Below, one piece after another: positions 14,969 through 23,638 of a stretch of DNA of 39,548 nucleotides (position 1 is the first letter of the stretch; each line of letters starts with the position of its first letter). The notes beneath the pieces were generated by a model that was not told the DNA's origin, did not search any database, and saw only the letters and a program-made list of their open reading frames with translations. This stretch comes from Bacillota bacterium (GTDB lineage Bacteria; Bacillota; Clostridia; Acetivibrionales; DSM-1351), in NCBI GenBank assembly GCA_023415305.1, contig JAEZKZ010000049.1:1-39548 (forward strand). Reading direction: 5' to 3'. The position numbers and the translations under genes were made by a program.

Positions 14969-16102
14969 ATGAAAAAATATAACGTAAATTTAGCTGATTT
15001 TACTTCAAAGGGACAGGTTGAATGTGAGTTGAGGAATAGCATGCTTTTTATAACAAATAAGCGTTCAATACCCACTCAGCGCTTTGATGCGGAACATTTG
15101 TCCATAAACTCGTATACGGGGTTGCCCGGTAAATACAAATTACCCTTGCGAATTGACATTACAGCGAAAATAGATGCTCCCGGCATGTATGTGCTTATAG
15201 GCAACGGACATGTTAATTTCGGCACCTTATGGTCCGATAACAGGCGTATTGATGATATTGCAGTTCCAAACAGGAAAACGAAATTCTTTCATAATTATAT
15301 TCCTTTGAAGGAATTTGTCGAAATATCTTTGATTTACGACATGAAAGAAATGCAAATACTGGTTAACGGCGAGGCGAGGTATTATTCACAAAAAGAAAGA
15401 TATATGAAAGCTCCGGCATTCAGAGAAATGAATAGGGATGGTTTTGAAATAAAAATTACCTGCGATAAGCTGGCAGATTTGTGTATCAAAGCAGTCTCAA
15501 TAACGGAGTATGACAATTCCTGCGGAATTGTTAATTCTGAAATGGAGCCGCCGGCTGCAGTAATTAAAAATATCGCTATTGCCGCCGGGGAAAAACCGAC
15601 CTTTGAGAAATGTATATCACTTCTTCCCGAGAATATTAAAAGAGAAATTATTAGTATTGATGAATACCTAAGAACCCCAAAGCTACTGAATTTTAAAAGG
15701 CAGCTTGAGAAGAACGGAAATAAAATAACGTATGTAGCATCTGAGTATGGTTTATCCTATGCAATATACTTAAGTAACGATATTTTTGATCACTCCTTGC
15801 AATGGTACCTGATAACTAATGGCAAGCCCGAGACCTGGCATCGGAAAGCAAACATGCTGGAAGAAACTCTGGACAGCCTGGCAAGGAAGATTCCTGATTT
15901 TGCAGACCGTATGTTTAATAATTTGGATGAATGTGTAGGATGTTATAAAGTCTGCCTGGCACGAACCAGATATAAGTTTCAAAATAAGCAGAAAGCGGTT
16001 TGCCATGGCAAGCTGAAGTTTAAAATGGATGTTACCGGTTTTGAGGATGTCCGCACCTTTATAAATGAAGTTAGTAATCTTGTACTGGAAATGACCCGGT
16101 AA
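14969..16102 (+). CDS. Unknown protein of 377 residues with a C-terminal cysteine cluster
   Basis: I do not recognise this family with certainty. GGGGAG precedes the ATG. Residues about 1-190 are beta-rich, with segments such as LRIDITAKIDAPGMYVLIG, HVNFGTLWSD and EISLIYDMKEMQILVNGEA that resemble a concanavalin-type jelly roll. Residues about 205-375 form a mixed domain with GNKITYVASEYGLSYAI and QWYLITNGKPETWHRK. The cluster ECVGCYKVCLARTRYKF is followed by AVCHGKLKFKM, so four closely placed cysteines (C-x-x-C-x-x-x-C ... C-H) could bind a metal. There is no signal peptide, so it is probably cytoplasmic. It follows the GNAT gene by 24 bp. A carbohydrate- or ligand-binding role is possible but unproven. 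Confidence 0.6.
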   Translation: MKKYNVNLADFTSKGQVECELRNSMLFITNKRSIPTQRFDAEHLSINSYTGLPGKYKLPLRIDITAKIDAPGMYVLIGNGHVNFGTLWSDNRRIDDIAVPNRKTKFFHNYIPLKEFVEISLIYDMKEMQILVNGEARYYSQKERYMKAPAFREMNRDGFEIKITCDKLADLCIKAVSITEYDNSCGIVNSEMEPPAAVIKNIAIAAGEKPTFEKCISLLPENIKREIISIDEYLRTPKLLNFKRQLEKNGNKITYVASEYGLSYAIYLSNDIFDHSLQWYLITNGKPETWHRKANMLEETLDSLARKIPDFADRMFNNLDECVGCYKVCLARTRYKFQNKQKAVCHGKLKFKMDVTGFEDVRTFINEVSNLVLEMTR

Positions 16103-16249
16103 TTATGAGTTTATAAAGCGGATTGGATGTTTTGGTTTTATTCATTGACAGTTATATCATAGGGAGATTCCTTCTGAAAAAAGACAATTTAATGAATACA
16201 TTAAAATCCAAAGAGCTGGAACAGTAGAGATATATAATCGGAGACATAT

Positions 16250-16933
16250 ATGGACAAAATATTAATCATTGAAGATAACAGAGATGTAAATAACATGCTT
16301 GCAGAAGTTCTCCTAAATGCGGGCTATGACGTTTGTCAGGTATATACCGGAACAGACGGAATTAATGAAATAAAAACCCGGGAATACGCTTTGGTTATCC
16401 TGGATATTATGCTTCCGTATAAAAGCGGAGATGAAATATTAAAAGAAGTAAGAGGTTTTTCAGATATTCCTGTAATTATTATTTCGGCAAAGGATATGAT
16501 TGGAACCAAAATTGATCTTTTAAGAATGGGGGCTGATGACTATATTACCAAGCCCTTTGATCTGGGAGAGGTTGCAGCAAGGGTGGAGGCCAACCTACGG
16601 CGTTACCGCAAACAGTCTGCTTCCGAAACGGTCTTGCATTATGGGGATATGGTGCTGGATGACAATGCCAGGAGGATTACAGTTAACCATAAAGAACTTG
16701 ATCTGACCGCAAAAGAATATCAGATACTGGAATTAATGCTAAAAAATAAGGGGAAGGTATTCACCAAGGCAAACTTGTACGAAACTGTTTGGCAGGAAAC
16801 ATACCTTGGTGATGATAATGCTGTAAAAACACATTTGAGCAATCTCAGAAGTAAACTAAAGGCTGCCAATCCCGGTAAGGAGTATATCGAAACTGTATGG
16901 GGACTTGGCTATCGGCTATATAAGGACTCATGA
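16250..16933 (+). CDS. OmpR-family response regulator
   Basis: The 227-residue protein has a receiver domain with acidic residues near IIEDN, the phosphoacceptor Asp52 in ALVILDIMLPYKSG, the switch region IISAKD and the Lys in YITKPFD. A winged-helix DNA-binding domain follows (LTAKEYQILELMLKNKGKVF, ETVWGLGYRLY). CGGAGA precedes the ATG. It precedes an ABC transporter and a histidine kinase gene, the arrangement of peptide-antibiotic-sensing modules in Firmicutes. It probably activates the transporter genes through the AACCTT direct repeat just upstream of them. Confidence 0.92.
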   Translation: MDKILIIEDNRDVNNMLAEVLLNAGYDVCQVYTGTDGINEIKTREYALVILDIMLPYKSGDEILKEVRGFSDIPVIIISAKDMIGTKIDLLRMGADDYITKPFDLGEVAARVEANLRRYRKQSASETVLHYGDMVLDDNARRITVNHKELDLTAKEYQILELMLKNKGKVFTKANLYETVWQETYLGDDNAVKTHLSNLRSKLKAANPGKEYIETVWGLGYRLYKDS

Positions 16934-17011
16934 AGATTACAGAGAGTAATTACCGTTATTTTGAATACATTAAAATCTTATCGAATTCTTTACAATTTTC
17001 TTTTATCTCTT

Positions 17012-17041
17012 AACCTTTTCTAAACCTTCAGTATTTATAAT
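17012..17041 (+). promoter_or_regulatory. AACCTT direct repeat with TATAAT before the ABC transporter genes
   Basis: AACCTT occurs at 17012-17017 and again at 17023-17028, an 11-bp period, just upstream of a perfect TATAAT at 17036-17041. The -35 position has no good hexamer. Direct repeats one helical turn apart over a missing -35 are how OmpR/PhoB-type regulators usually activate, so the response regulator encoded upstream is the obvious candidate. Confidence 0.5.
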
Positions 17042-17126
17042 TAACTCATAACTCATAGAAGGGCGATCCATTTAGACTTTGATTTATTCTTTGGAGACTT
17101 GAAGAAAGGACAGGTGAAAGAGATTG

Positions 17127-18050
17127 ATGAAAAATTATGTTTTAAAAACAAATAATTTAACTAAAAGATATAATGGCGTCGATGTATTGCAAGGGGTGTC
17201 AGTGACATTGGAAGCCGGTAAAATATATGGTCTGATAGGTCAGAACGGCGCCGGGAAAACAACACTGATGCGAATTGCCTCAGGGCTTGCATTCCCTACA
17301 AATGGCAGTATAGAACTTTTTGGTCAGACAGACAGCACAAGTTTGCAGCTTCAAAGAAAAAGGATAGGCTGTATGATTGAGTATCCAAGTCTGATTCCGT
17401 ATATGTCTGCAAAGGAAAATCTTAAGTATCACAGAATAATTCAGGGTATTCCCAATAAAGACATTGAACAGGAATTGCTGAATATGGTTGGCCTTGGTAA
17501 TACGGGTAAGAAACAGGCTAAGAATTTTTCCCTGGGTATGAAACAGCGCCTTGGTATTGCTATAGCATTACTGGGAGATCCGGAACTACTGATATTGGAT
17601 GAACCCATAAACGGTCTGGACCCATTGGGAGTAGTAGAAATCAGAAACCTGATCTACAAGCTGTGTGAGGAACGTCATATGACTATTCTCATATCAAGCC
17701 ATAATCTGCCGGAACTATATCAGGTAGCAACCGACTATATAATTATCCATCACGGCATAATAAAAAAGTCCATAACCCAGGCAGAACTGGATGAAAGCTG
17801 TAAACATCACATACTTATAGGTTGTGATCAACCTGAGAAGCTTGTCAGTGTGCTGGAGCTGCAGCTAAATACTACAAATTACAAAGTTATGCCTGACAAG
17901 ACGGTTAAACTCTATGATTACCTTGATGACAGGGAAACAGTAGCCAGAGCTTTATTTGACAACGGAATTGTAATTACAGAGTTCTCCATACAGGGAGATA
18001 CACTTGAAAACTACTTTATTTCAGTTATAGGGGGTGACCGTAATGCTTAA
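17127..18050 (+). CDS. ABC transporter ATP-binding protein
   Basis: The 307-residue ATPase has Walker A GQNGAGKTT (38-46), the signature FSLGMKQRLG, Walker B LLILDEPINGLDP and the switch histidine region ISSHNLPEL. The last 100 residues are an accessory region typical of CcmA/BcrA-type exporters (bacitracin and lantibiotic immunity transporters). The start is taken as the ATG at 17127, with AGGTGAAAGAG upstream; a TTG lies directly before it. It overlaps the following permease gene by 8 bp. Its position between a response regulator and a histidine kinase suggests a peptide-antibiotic resistance function, which is inference. Confidence 0.92.
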   Translation: MKNYVLKTNNLTKRYNGVDVLQGVSVTLEAGKIYGLIGQNGAGKTTLMRIASGLAFPTNGSIELFGQTDSTSLQLQRKRIGCMIEYPSLIPYMSAKENLKYHRIIQGIPNKDIEQELLNMVGLGNTGKKQAKNFSLGMKQRLGIAIALLGDPELLILDEPINGLDPLGVVEIRNLIYKLCEERHMTILISSHNLPELYQVATDYIIIHHGIIKKSITQAELDESCKHHILIGCDQPEKLVSVLELQLNTTNYKVMPDKTVKLYDYLDDRETVARALFDNGIVITEFSIQGDTLENYFISVIGGDRNA

Positions 18051-18840
18051 TATGATTCATGCAGACTTATATAAAATGTATAAATCTTCGGCAATAAAGG
18101 TTTTATTGGGAGTTTCGGCTCTATGTGCACTAATAATGACAATTATGGCATATTTAATTCCATTGGGCAAAATAGATACAGGAAACTCTGGAATAGGTTT
18201 CTTATTCTCCGATGTAAACATAACAAGCATTCTGGGTGCTGCCATGGCAGGGATATTTATATGTAGTGATTTTGAGAATAAATCAATTCATCAAGCTATT
18301 ACCTGTGGCTGCGGAAGAGGCACAATTATTGTGGGAAAGGCAATTTCCTTTTTCTGTGCAATAGCATTTATTATTATACCGTATGCTGTTGCTACAGGTA
18401 TTGGCTTAGGAACTGGGAATAAATTCAGTATGGGCAGTTTAGGCCTGGGTTTTCTAAATTTACTTACTCAAGGTGAGGGTAAGGCTTTGGAGGCCGGTGA
18501 AATTATAAAGCTTTTGGTGGTTATGCTTACTTTGGTTATTGTATATATAGCACAGCTTAGTCTTTGTGTGCCACTAGCTGTTTCAATTAAGAAGCCGGTA
18601 GTTGTAGTAGCTCTTTATTATGGATTTACTATTTTAACTCCTCAGCTTCAAAGGCTGGCAGAAAACTCTCCAATGCTGAAAGATATAATTTTACTTACAC
18701 CCTTTGGCGGAGAACATACTTTATTAAACATCGGTTCGGGAATTGATGATATAGTAAAGGCTTTTGTAGTAAGTATTGTATTTATAGCTCTTATGTTATC
18801 TATAACGTATTGGCTGTTTAGAAGGGTCGAAGTAAAGTAA
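18043..18840 (+). CDS. ABC-2-type permease
   Basis: This 265-residue protein has six likely membrane segments, including IKVLLGVSALCALIMTIMAY, SILGAAMAGIFIC, ISFFCAIAFIIIPYAVATG, LLVVMLTLVIVYIAQLSLC and a last one ending SITYWLFRR. The build matches BcrB/LanE-type permeases. The start is the ATG at 18043 behind AGGGGGTG, inside the end of the ATPase gene. It is the membrane partner of that ATPase. Confidence 0.85.
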   Translation: MLNMIHADLYKMYKSSAIKVLLGVSALCALIMTIMAYLIPLGKIDTGNSGIGFLFSDVNITSILGAAMAGIFICSDFENKSIHQAITCGCGRGTIIVGKAISFFCAIAFIIIPYAVATGIGLGTGNKFSMGSLGLGFLNLLTQGEGKALEAGEIIKLLVVMLTLVIVYIAQLSLCVPLAVSIKKPVVVVALYYGFTILTPQLQRLAENSPMLKDIILLTPFGGEHTLLNIGSGIDDIVKAFVVSIVFIALMLSITYWLFRRVEVK

Positions 18841-18874
18841 TACTGGAAATTGTTAATGTAAGGAGCTGATAAGA

Positions 18875-19768
18875 CTGGTCGCAGCCATTGGAATTTTAAT
18901 TGTAGCAGTTGTATTTTTAATAACGTATATTATTCTTCTTCAGCTTCAGCTGCGAAGTATTAACCGTCAGCTTGCAAGGAGGTTGGTGGGCAATACAAGG
19001 CAGCCCGTCAGTCTGGAATTGATAAATCCTGAACTAAACAGGTTAACTTCCAATATAAACAAGTGCTTAAAGGCGGAGGAAATCCTCCGTCTTGAAAGCC
19101 TTAGAGAAGAAAAGAAATTTAAAGAGTTAATTGCAAACATATCTCACGATTTGAGAACCCCTCTTACCGCGATAAAAGGCTACCAACAGCTTCTGGAAAG
19201 TTCTGAACTTTCTGCTGAGCAAGTGAAAAAACTTCAGATTGCTCAAAAATATGCTGATGAATTGGGAAGCTTAATCCAGAACTTTTTTGAATACTCCTAC
19301 CTTTTAAATGCAGATTATAAGTTGAATAACGAACGTATAAACTTGACCAATTTAGTTGCGGAATGTCTGGCTGCAGCAGTAACCTCGTTTGAGGAGCGTG
19401 GACTCGCAGTGTTGTTTGAAGAGGAAGCGGCAGTATATGTCATGGCAGACAATGGAATGACTTCACGTATCGTTCAAAATCTTATTCGAAACTGTGTCGC
19501 TCATTCAGTTGGGGATATCAGGGTTAGGGTTTCAGCCTCTGACAAGGGGATTGTAACCTTTGAAAATCCTGTTAAAAATGCTGCTGAGATTGACATAAGA
19601 CGAATTTTTGAACGCTTCTATACGGTTGACAAAGCCAGGAGCAAGGCTTCCACCGGCTTAGGACTATCTATAGTTAAGCTTTTAACTGAACAGATGGGGG
19701 GCTCCGTTGGGGCAAGTTTAATCGGGAATCATCTTGTAATACGGGTGGAATTGCCTTTATACCATTGA
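18875..19768 (+). CDS. Sensor histidine kinase with a probable CTG start
   Basis: The conserved core is clear: H91 in ANISHDLRTPLTAIKGY, the N box QNLIRNCVAHS, and the G2-type FERFYTVDKARSKASTGLGL SIVK region. A usable ATG, GTG or TTG appears only at about 18980-18983, which would omit the membrane anchor. The in-frame sequence upstream encodes AAIGILIVAVVFLITYIILL, a perfect transmembrane helix, then QLRSINRQLARRL. AAGGAG lies 9 bases before a CTG at 18875, the only sensible start. It is either a real CTG start or a mutated ATG. The kinase has almost no extracellular loop, so it probably senses through the adjacent transporter, as is known for Bce-type modules. Confidence 0.8.
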   Translation: MVAAIGILIVAVVFLITYIILLQLQLRSINRQLARRLVGNTRQPVSLELINPELNRLTSNINKCLKAEEILRLESLREEKKFKELIANISHDLRTPLTAIKGYQQLLESSELSAEQVKKLQIAQKYADELGSLIQNFFEYSYLLNADYKLNNERINLTNLVAECLAAAVTSFEERGLAVLFEEEAAVYVMADNGMTSRIVQNLIRNCVAHSVGDIRVRVSASDKGIVTFENPVKNAAEIDIRRIFERFYTVDKARSKASTGLGLSIVKLLTEQMGGSVGASLIGNHLVIRVELPLYH

Positions 19769-19830
19769 AAATAAGGATAGAAAAACGAACAGTCTATACA
19801 GAAATGTGGACACTTAATGTTAAGGATATA

Positions 19831-19866
19831 ATAGGGACCGACATCATCACGGATGCAGGTCCCTAT
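19831..19866 (+). other. Hairpin after the histidine kinase gene
   Basis: ATAGGGACC (19831-19839) pairs perfectly with GGTCCCTAT (19858-19866). The 18-nt loop contains a further CATC/GATG pairing. The nearest T run starts about 11 nt after the stem, so this is a weak terminator or another structured 3' end. It lies between convergent genes. Confidence 0.45.
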
Positions 19867-19953
19867 ACAGGAAAGGAGTTTTTATTTATTTGGAGGGGGT
19901 CTCTTTATTACTGCCCCCAAAGTAAGCTATTTCATATTTACATATGGTTTATC

Positions 19954-20364
19954 CTATACTGCATTGTGAACAAATGAAGCAATTGAATCAAGTGGAATGT
20001 CAGTTACTGAACCAACAGAGTAAACCGGGATTCCATCAAAGCCGCCGGCTGATTTCCCTTTGCCGCCACCGCCGTAGCCTCCATAGCCGTTTCCACAGCC
20101 GTAATTGCCTCCGAAGAAGCCGTTGTCCCCGCCACAGGAACCTGTACCAAAGTTGCCCATTCCGTTGCAAGCATTACCGAGAGCGCATCCTGGGGCAGGT
20201 CCTATTCTGGTTATTAATCTAACAAAGCAATCATTAACAGACAGTATTACACCTGTAAAGCCTGAGCCTGATTGTCCGCCGCTTTTGGTAAAAATGGTGA
20301 CTGTTTCTCCGATATAATTGCATAGCAGAGATTCGAAATTACCGCCACTGAAATTGTTTGACAT
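19954..20364 (-). CDS. Gly-rich small protein, spore-coat-like
   Basis: The 136-residue protein starts MSNNFSGGNFESLLCNYIGE. A small beta-barrel-like part follows (TVTIFTKSGG, GFTGVILSVNDCFVRLIT), then a glycine-, asparagine- and cysteine-rich insert (about residues 60-110, with GGYGGGGKGK). It closes with IPLDSIASFVHNAV. The two ordered parts look like the halves of one Sm-like barrel interrupted by the Gly-rich segment. AAAGGATG precedes the ATG at 20364. Such proteins are frequent in clostridial spore coats, but that assignment is inference. Confidence 0.68.
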   Translation of the reverse strand: MSNNFSGGNFESLLCNYIGETVTIFTKSGGQSGSGFTGVILSVNDCFVRLITRIGPAPGCALGNACNGMGNFGTGSCGGDNGFFGGNYGCGNGYGGYGGGGKGKSAGGFDGIPVYSVGSVTDIPLDSIASFVHNAV

Positions 20365-20593
20365 CAAATTTCATCCTTTCTCGATTATTTATATCAACTA
20401 ATACATAATTATGTAAACTACTTAGAAAATGTTACACTTTTGTGTATAAAAGAAAAGAATTTGTCAAAATTAATTTCTTATATTATTAATTTGGGGTTTT
20501 CAATATTAAAAAAAAGGTCTATTATATAGTTTTGTTGGTTAGAAATAGTGAGGTATAAATTCTAAAATACATAACTAAAATGGGGGCATTTTA

Positions 20594-22183
20594 ATGGAAG
20601 CAGGAAACAAGCACAATACTTACAATACTCTCTTTCACTGGCATAGCTTCAGGTTGAAGCTTGTGTTTGAAGGTGCAGCCATAGGAATATTGGCAGGGTT
20701 CTTAATTGTTTTATACAGATTTGCACTAGAAAAGGCAATGGGTATATTACATTTAATATATAGCAATTTATCCCTAAGGTTATATTTTATTCCTGTCTGG
20801 ATAGTTATCCTTTTAATCATTAGTGTTATTCTAAGCAAAATAGTGAGCTTTGAACCGATGGTCAGCGGAAGTGGAATCCCGCAAGTAGAAGGTGTTCTTC
20901 TGAGAAAATTGAAAATGAGTTGGTGGAAGGTCATTATCGGTAAATTTTTTGGAGGCATTTTAGCCATAGGTTCAGGGCTGTCACTAGGAAGAGAGGGGCC
21001 GTCTGTGCAACTCGGAGCCGCAGTAGGACAGGGGTTCAGTAAAATCTTTAAAAGAGTTAAACTGGAAGAAAAATTTCTAATAACCAGTGGGGCGAGTGCG
21101 GGCCTGTCGGCAGCCTTTAATGCACCACTGGCAGGTGTCATGTTTGCTTTGGAAGAGGTACATAAAAATTTTTCTCCATTGGTTTTACTGTCTTCACTGG
21201 CAGCAGCTTTATCAGCCGATTATGTGTCTAGTGGCTTTTTTGGGCTGAAGCCTGTATTCAACCTTAAAAGCCTGACAGTAATACCACTTAAGGCATATTT
21301 GTACATTGTTGTTTTAGGTGTAATATTAGGGGGATTAGGGGTTTTATTCAACAAGTCCATTTTAAAGACTCAGGGGCTATATAAAAGGCTGAAGTTTATA
21401 CCGGAAAAATTTACGGTAATGCTGCCCTTATTAATTTCGGTTATTCTGGGTTTTGTTCTCCCTCAAGTGCTGGGAGGTGGACACGAGCTAATAGAAGACA
21501 TCCTATCGGCTGAAAATATTTCAATAACTTTTTTAGTTGTACTTTTACTAGGAAAATTCTTATTTACAATGGCAAGCTATGGTTCAGGGGCACCAGGGGG
21601 AATTTTTTTACCTTTGCTTTCAATTGGAGCATTAATTGGCGGTATTTACGGTTATTCTGTAGTCACACTTTTTAATCTGGATACTTCATACATCAACAAC
21701 TTTATAGTATTGGCTATGGCAGGCTATTTTACAGCTATTGTAAGGGCACCGATAACAGGTATAATACTTATTACTGAAATGACAGGATCCTTTAACCATT
21801 TACTGCCACTTGCGATAGTTTCGATTACTGCATATATTGTGGCTGATTTATTGGGTTCCAAGCCTATTTATGAGTCTTTGCTTGAACGGATATTAAATAA
21901 ACAAGGAGAAACAGTTACAGGAAACAAGAAACATAAATCAATTCTGGAGTTTGCTATCTGTATGGGTTCAGCTCTTGACGGAAAAGAAATAAAGGATATC
22001 AAATGGCCTTCTCAGTGTCTTCTGGTTGCGGTAAGGAGAGGGGAACAGGAAATAATCCCCGGAGGAAATACTGTACTTCATGCAGGGGACTATCTTATAG
22101 TGCTGACTAATGATGACAGAGTATCCAAAATTAATGACTCTTTTGCAAAACTTATAGAGAGCTGTGAAAATCCAAGATATTAA
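20594..22183 (+). CDS. CLC-type chloride/proton antiporter with C-terminal TrkA-C domain
   Basis: This 529-residue membrane protein has the CLC signatures GSGIPQVEG (92-100), GREGPSVQLG with the gating Glu134, and GAPGGIFLP. ALEEVHK (185-191) supplies the inner proton glutamate, so exchange rather than channel function is expected. The last 80 residues (LEFAICMGSALDGK through GDYLIVLTNDD) form a TrkA-C (RCK_C) ligand-binding domain, which usually gates such transporters. Fluoride-specific CLCs lack these features, and no fluoride riboswitch is visible upstream. GGGGG precedes the ATG. It is monocistronic. Confidence 0.92.
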   Translation: MEAGNKHNTYNTLFHWHSFRLKLVFEGAAIGILAGFLIVLYRFALEKAMGILHLIYSNLSLRLYFIPVWIVILLIISVILSKIVSFEPMVSGSGIPQVEGVLLRKLKMSWWKVIIGKFFGGILAIGSGLSLGREGPSVQLGAAVGQGFSKIFKRVKLEEKFLITSGASAGLSAAFNAPLAGVMFALEEVHKNFSPLVLLSSLAAALSADYVSSGFFGLKPVFNLKSLTVIPLKAYLYIVVLGVILGGLGVLFNKSILKTQGLYKRLKFIPEKFTVMLPLLISVILGFVLPQVLGGGHELIEDILSAENISITFLVVLLLGKFLFTMASYGSGAPGGIFLPLLSIGALIGGIYGYSVVTLFNLDTSYINNFIVLAMAGYFTAIVRAPITGIILITEMTGSFNHLLPLAIVSITAYIVADLLGSKPIYESLLERILNKQGETVTGNKKHKSILEFAICMGSALDGKEIKDIKWPSQCLLVAVRRGEQEIIPGGNTVLHAGDYLIVLTNDDRVSKINDSFAKLIESCENPRY

Positions 22184-22404
22184 AATTGAAAGCATAAAAT
22201 ATTTGTGAAATAGTTTCCACTAGGATATCCTGACCCTTTAAGATGTTCAGTAAATTAATCAGATGAACACTTCCAAACCTAGAAGGGAAAACGATTATTA
22301 GTGTGAATAAGGCTGTAACTCCAAGCCCAAAAAGAATCGGATGTTTAGCAATGTAAACTTTGTTTTTATCATTTAAATATCCCTCGCATTTTTTATAAAA
22401 TTTA
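22154..22404 (-). pseudogene. Possible remnant of a membrane-protein gene
   Basis: The 360-bp spacer between the CLC gene and the aldolase gene has one coding-like stretch on the reverse strand: CEGYLNDKNKVYIAKHPILF, then GLGVTALFTLIIVFPSRFGS and VHLINLLNILKGQDILVETI. The frame runs antisense into the end of the CLC gene before stopping near 22155, and it has no convincing start. Composition and the hydrophobic segment suggest a truncated gene, but I cannot name it. The rest of the spacer is AT-rich with no other signal seen. Confidence 0.3.
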
Positions 22405-22542
22405 CCATTTGATGAGTAATACGATTATATGAGTAAAAAATATGATAAAATAATTCTTGGTGTGTTTTTTATAATGCCTTACAATAAAAAATATTGTTAA
22501 TCTAATAATTATTCATAACAAAAAATGGGGATAGGAGACAGT

Positions 22543-23589
22543 ATGATACGATTTAATTGTGATTACAGTGAGGGTGCACACCCTAAGGTGCTGCAGAAAT
22601 TAGTTGAAACCAATATGGAACAGACTGCCGGCTACGGGGTTGACCCGTACTGCAAAAAAGCCGCTGAGCTCATTAAAAGAAAATGCGGCCGTGAAGATAT
22701 TGATGTACATTTTCTGGTTGGAGGAACTCAGACAAACCTGACTTTTATTACTTCCGCATTAAGGCCGCATCAGGGTGTTATATCTGCCGATACGGGTCAT
22801 ATCAATACACACGAAACAGGTGCTATCGAAGCAAACGGACATAAGGTTCTGGCTCTGCCGGCAGTCAACGGAAAGCTGACAGCTCAGGCGGTAGAGGACT
22901 ATTACATGTCACATATCAATGATGAAAATCATGAACATATAGTTCAGCCCGGGATGGTATATATTTCAAACCCCACTGAACTGGGAACTATATACAGCAA
23001 AGCAGAGCTGTCAGCAATAAGTGAAGTCTGCAAAAGAAGCGGAATGTACTTATATCTGGACGGCGCCCGCCTGGGGTATGCGCTCTGTGCAGAGGACAAT
23101 GACCTTGAGCTAAAGGAGCTCGCGCAATTATGTGATGCTTTTTATATCGGAGGTACCAAAATCGGTGCACTTTTTGGAGAAGCCCTGGTTTTGTGCAGTG
23201 ACACGCTGAAGAGGGACTTCAGATATATTATTAAGCAGAAGGGTGGAATGCTTGCCAAGGGGAGACTTCTTGGAGTGCAGTTTTGTGCTCTGTTTGAGGA
23301 GGATTTGTATTTTGAGATGGCAAGCCATGCAAATAAGATGGCTTCTCAGATAAAGGATGCCTTTATAAGAAATGGCTACAGCTTCCATGTAAACTCTACT
23401 ACCAATCAACAGTTTCCAATAATACCTGATAAAATTCTTTTAATACTTAGAGAGAATTTTGAGTATTCCTATTGGGAAAAAATAAACGAAAATACCAGTG
23501 CAGTCCGTTTTTGTACAAGCTGGGCAACCAGCCGAGAAGCAGTACAGCTGCTGATAGAGGAATTAGATAAACTGGGACAGGTAAATTGA
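22543..23589 (+). CDS. PLP-dependent low-specificity threonine aldolase-like enzyme
   Basis: This 348-residue fold-type I enzyme has the aldolase-like features MIRFNCDYSEGAHP, GGTQTN (cofactor phosphate binding), LDGARLG with Asp173, and Lys206 in YIGGTKIGA, which forms the Schiff base with pyridoxal phosphate. The family cleaves L-threonine or L-allo-threonine to glycine and acetaldehyde and may act on other beta-hydroxy amino acids. The start is the ATG at 22543 with GGAG 5 bases upstream; the ATG at 22525 would leave no ribosome binding site. The helicase gene follows 49 bp later and could share the transcript. Confidence 0.88.
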   Translation: MIRFNCDYSEGAHPKVLQKLVETNMEQTAGYGVDPYCKKAAELIKRKCGREDIDVHFLVGGTQTNLTFITSALRPHQGVISADTGHINTHETGAIEANGHKVLALPAVNGKLTAQAVEDYYMSHINDENHEHIVQPGMVYISNPTELGTIYSKAELSAISEVCKRSGMYLYLDGARLGYALCAEDNDLELKELAQLCDAFYIGGTKIGALFGEALVLCSDTLKRDFRYIIKQKGGMLAKGRLLGVQFCALFEEDLYFEMASHANKMASQIKDAFIRNGYSFHVNSTTNQQFPIIPDKILLILRENFEYSYWEKINENTSAVRFCTSWATSREAVQLLIEELDKLGQVN

Positions 23590-23638
23590 CAGAATAAATT
23601 TTTATTATTGAAAATAAACATATGAAAGTGAAGAAAAT

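Noticed and set aside
16103..16205. Short frame ending LLKKDNLMNTLKSKELEQ before the response regulator gene
   Set aside because: There is no convincing start codon with a ribosome binding site, and the first residues follow a stop. It could be a chance frame.
20380..20593. Possible fluoride riboswitch before the CLC gene
   Set aside because: The conserved crcB-motif elements are not present, and the protein has the gating and proton glutamates plus a TrkA-C domain, unlike fluoride CLCs. Only two short palindromes (20402-20415 and 20433-20446) are visible.
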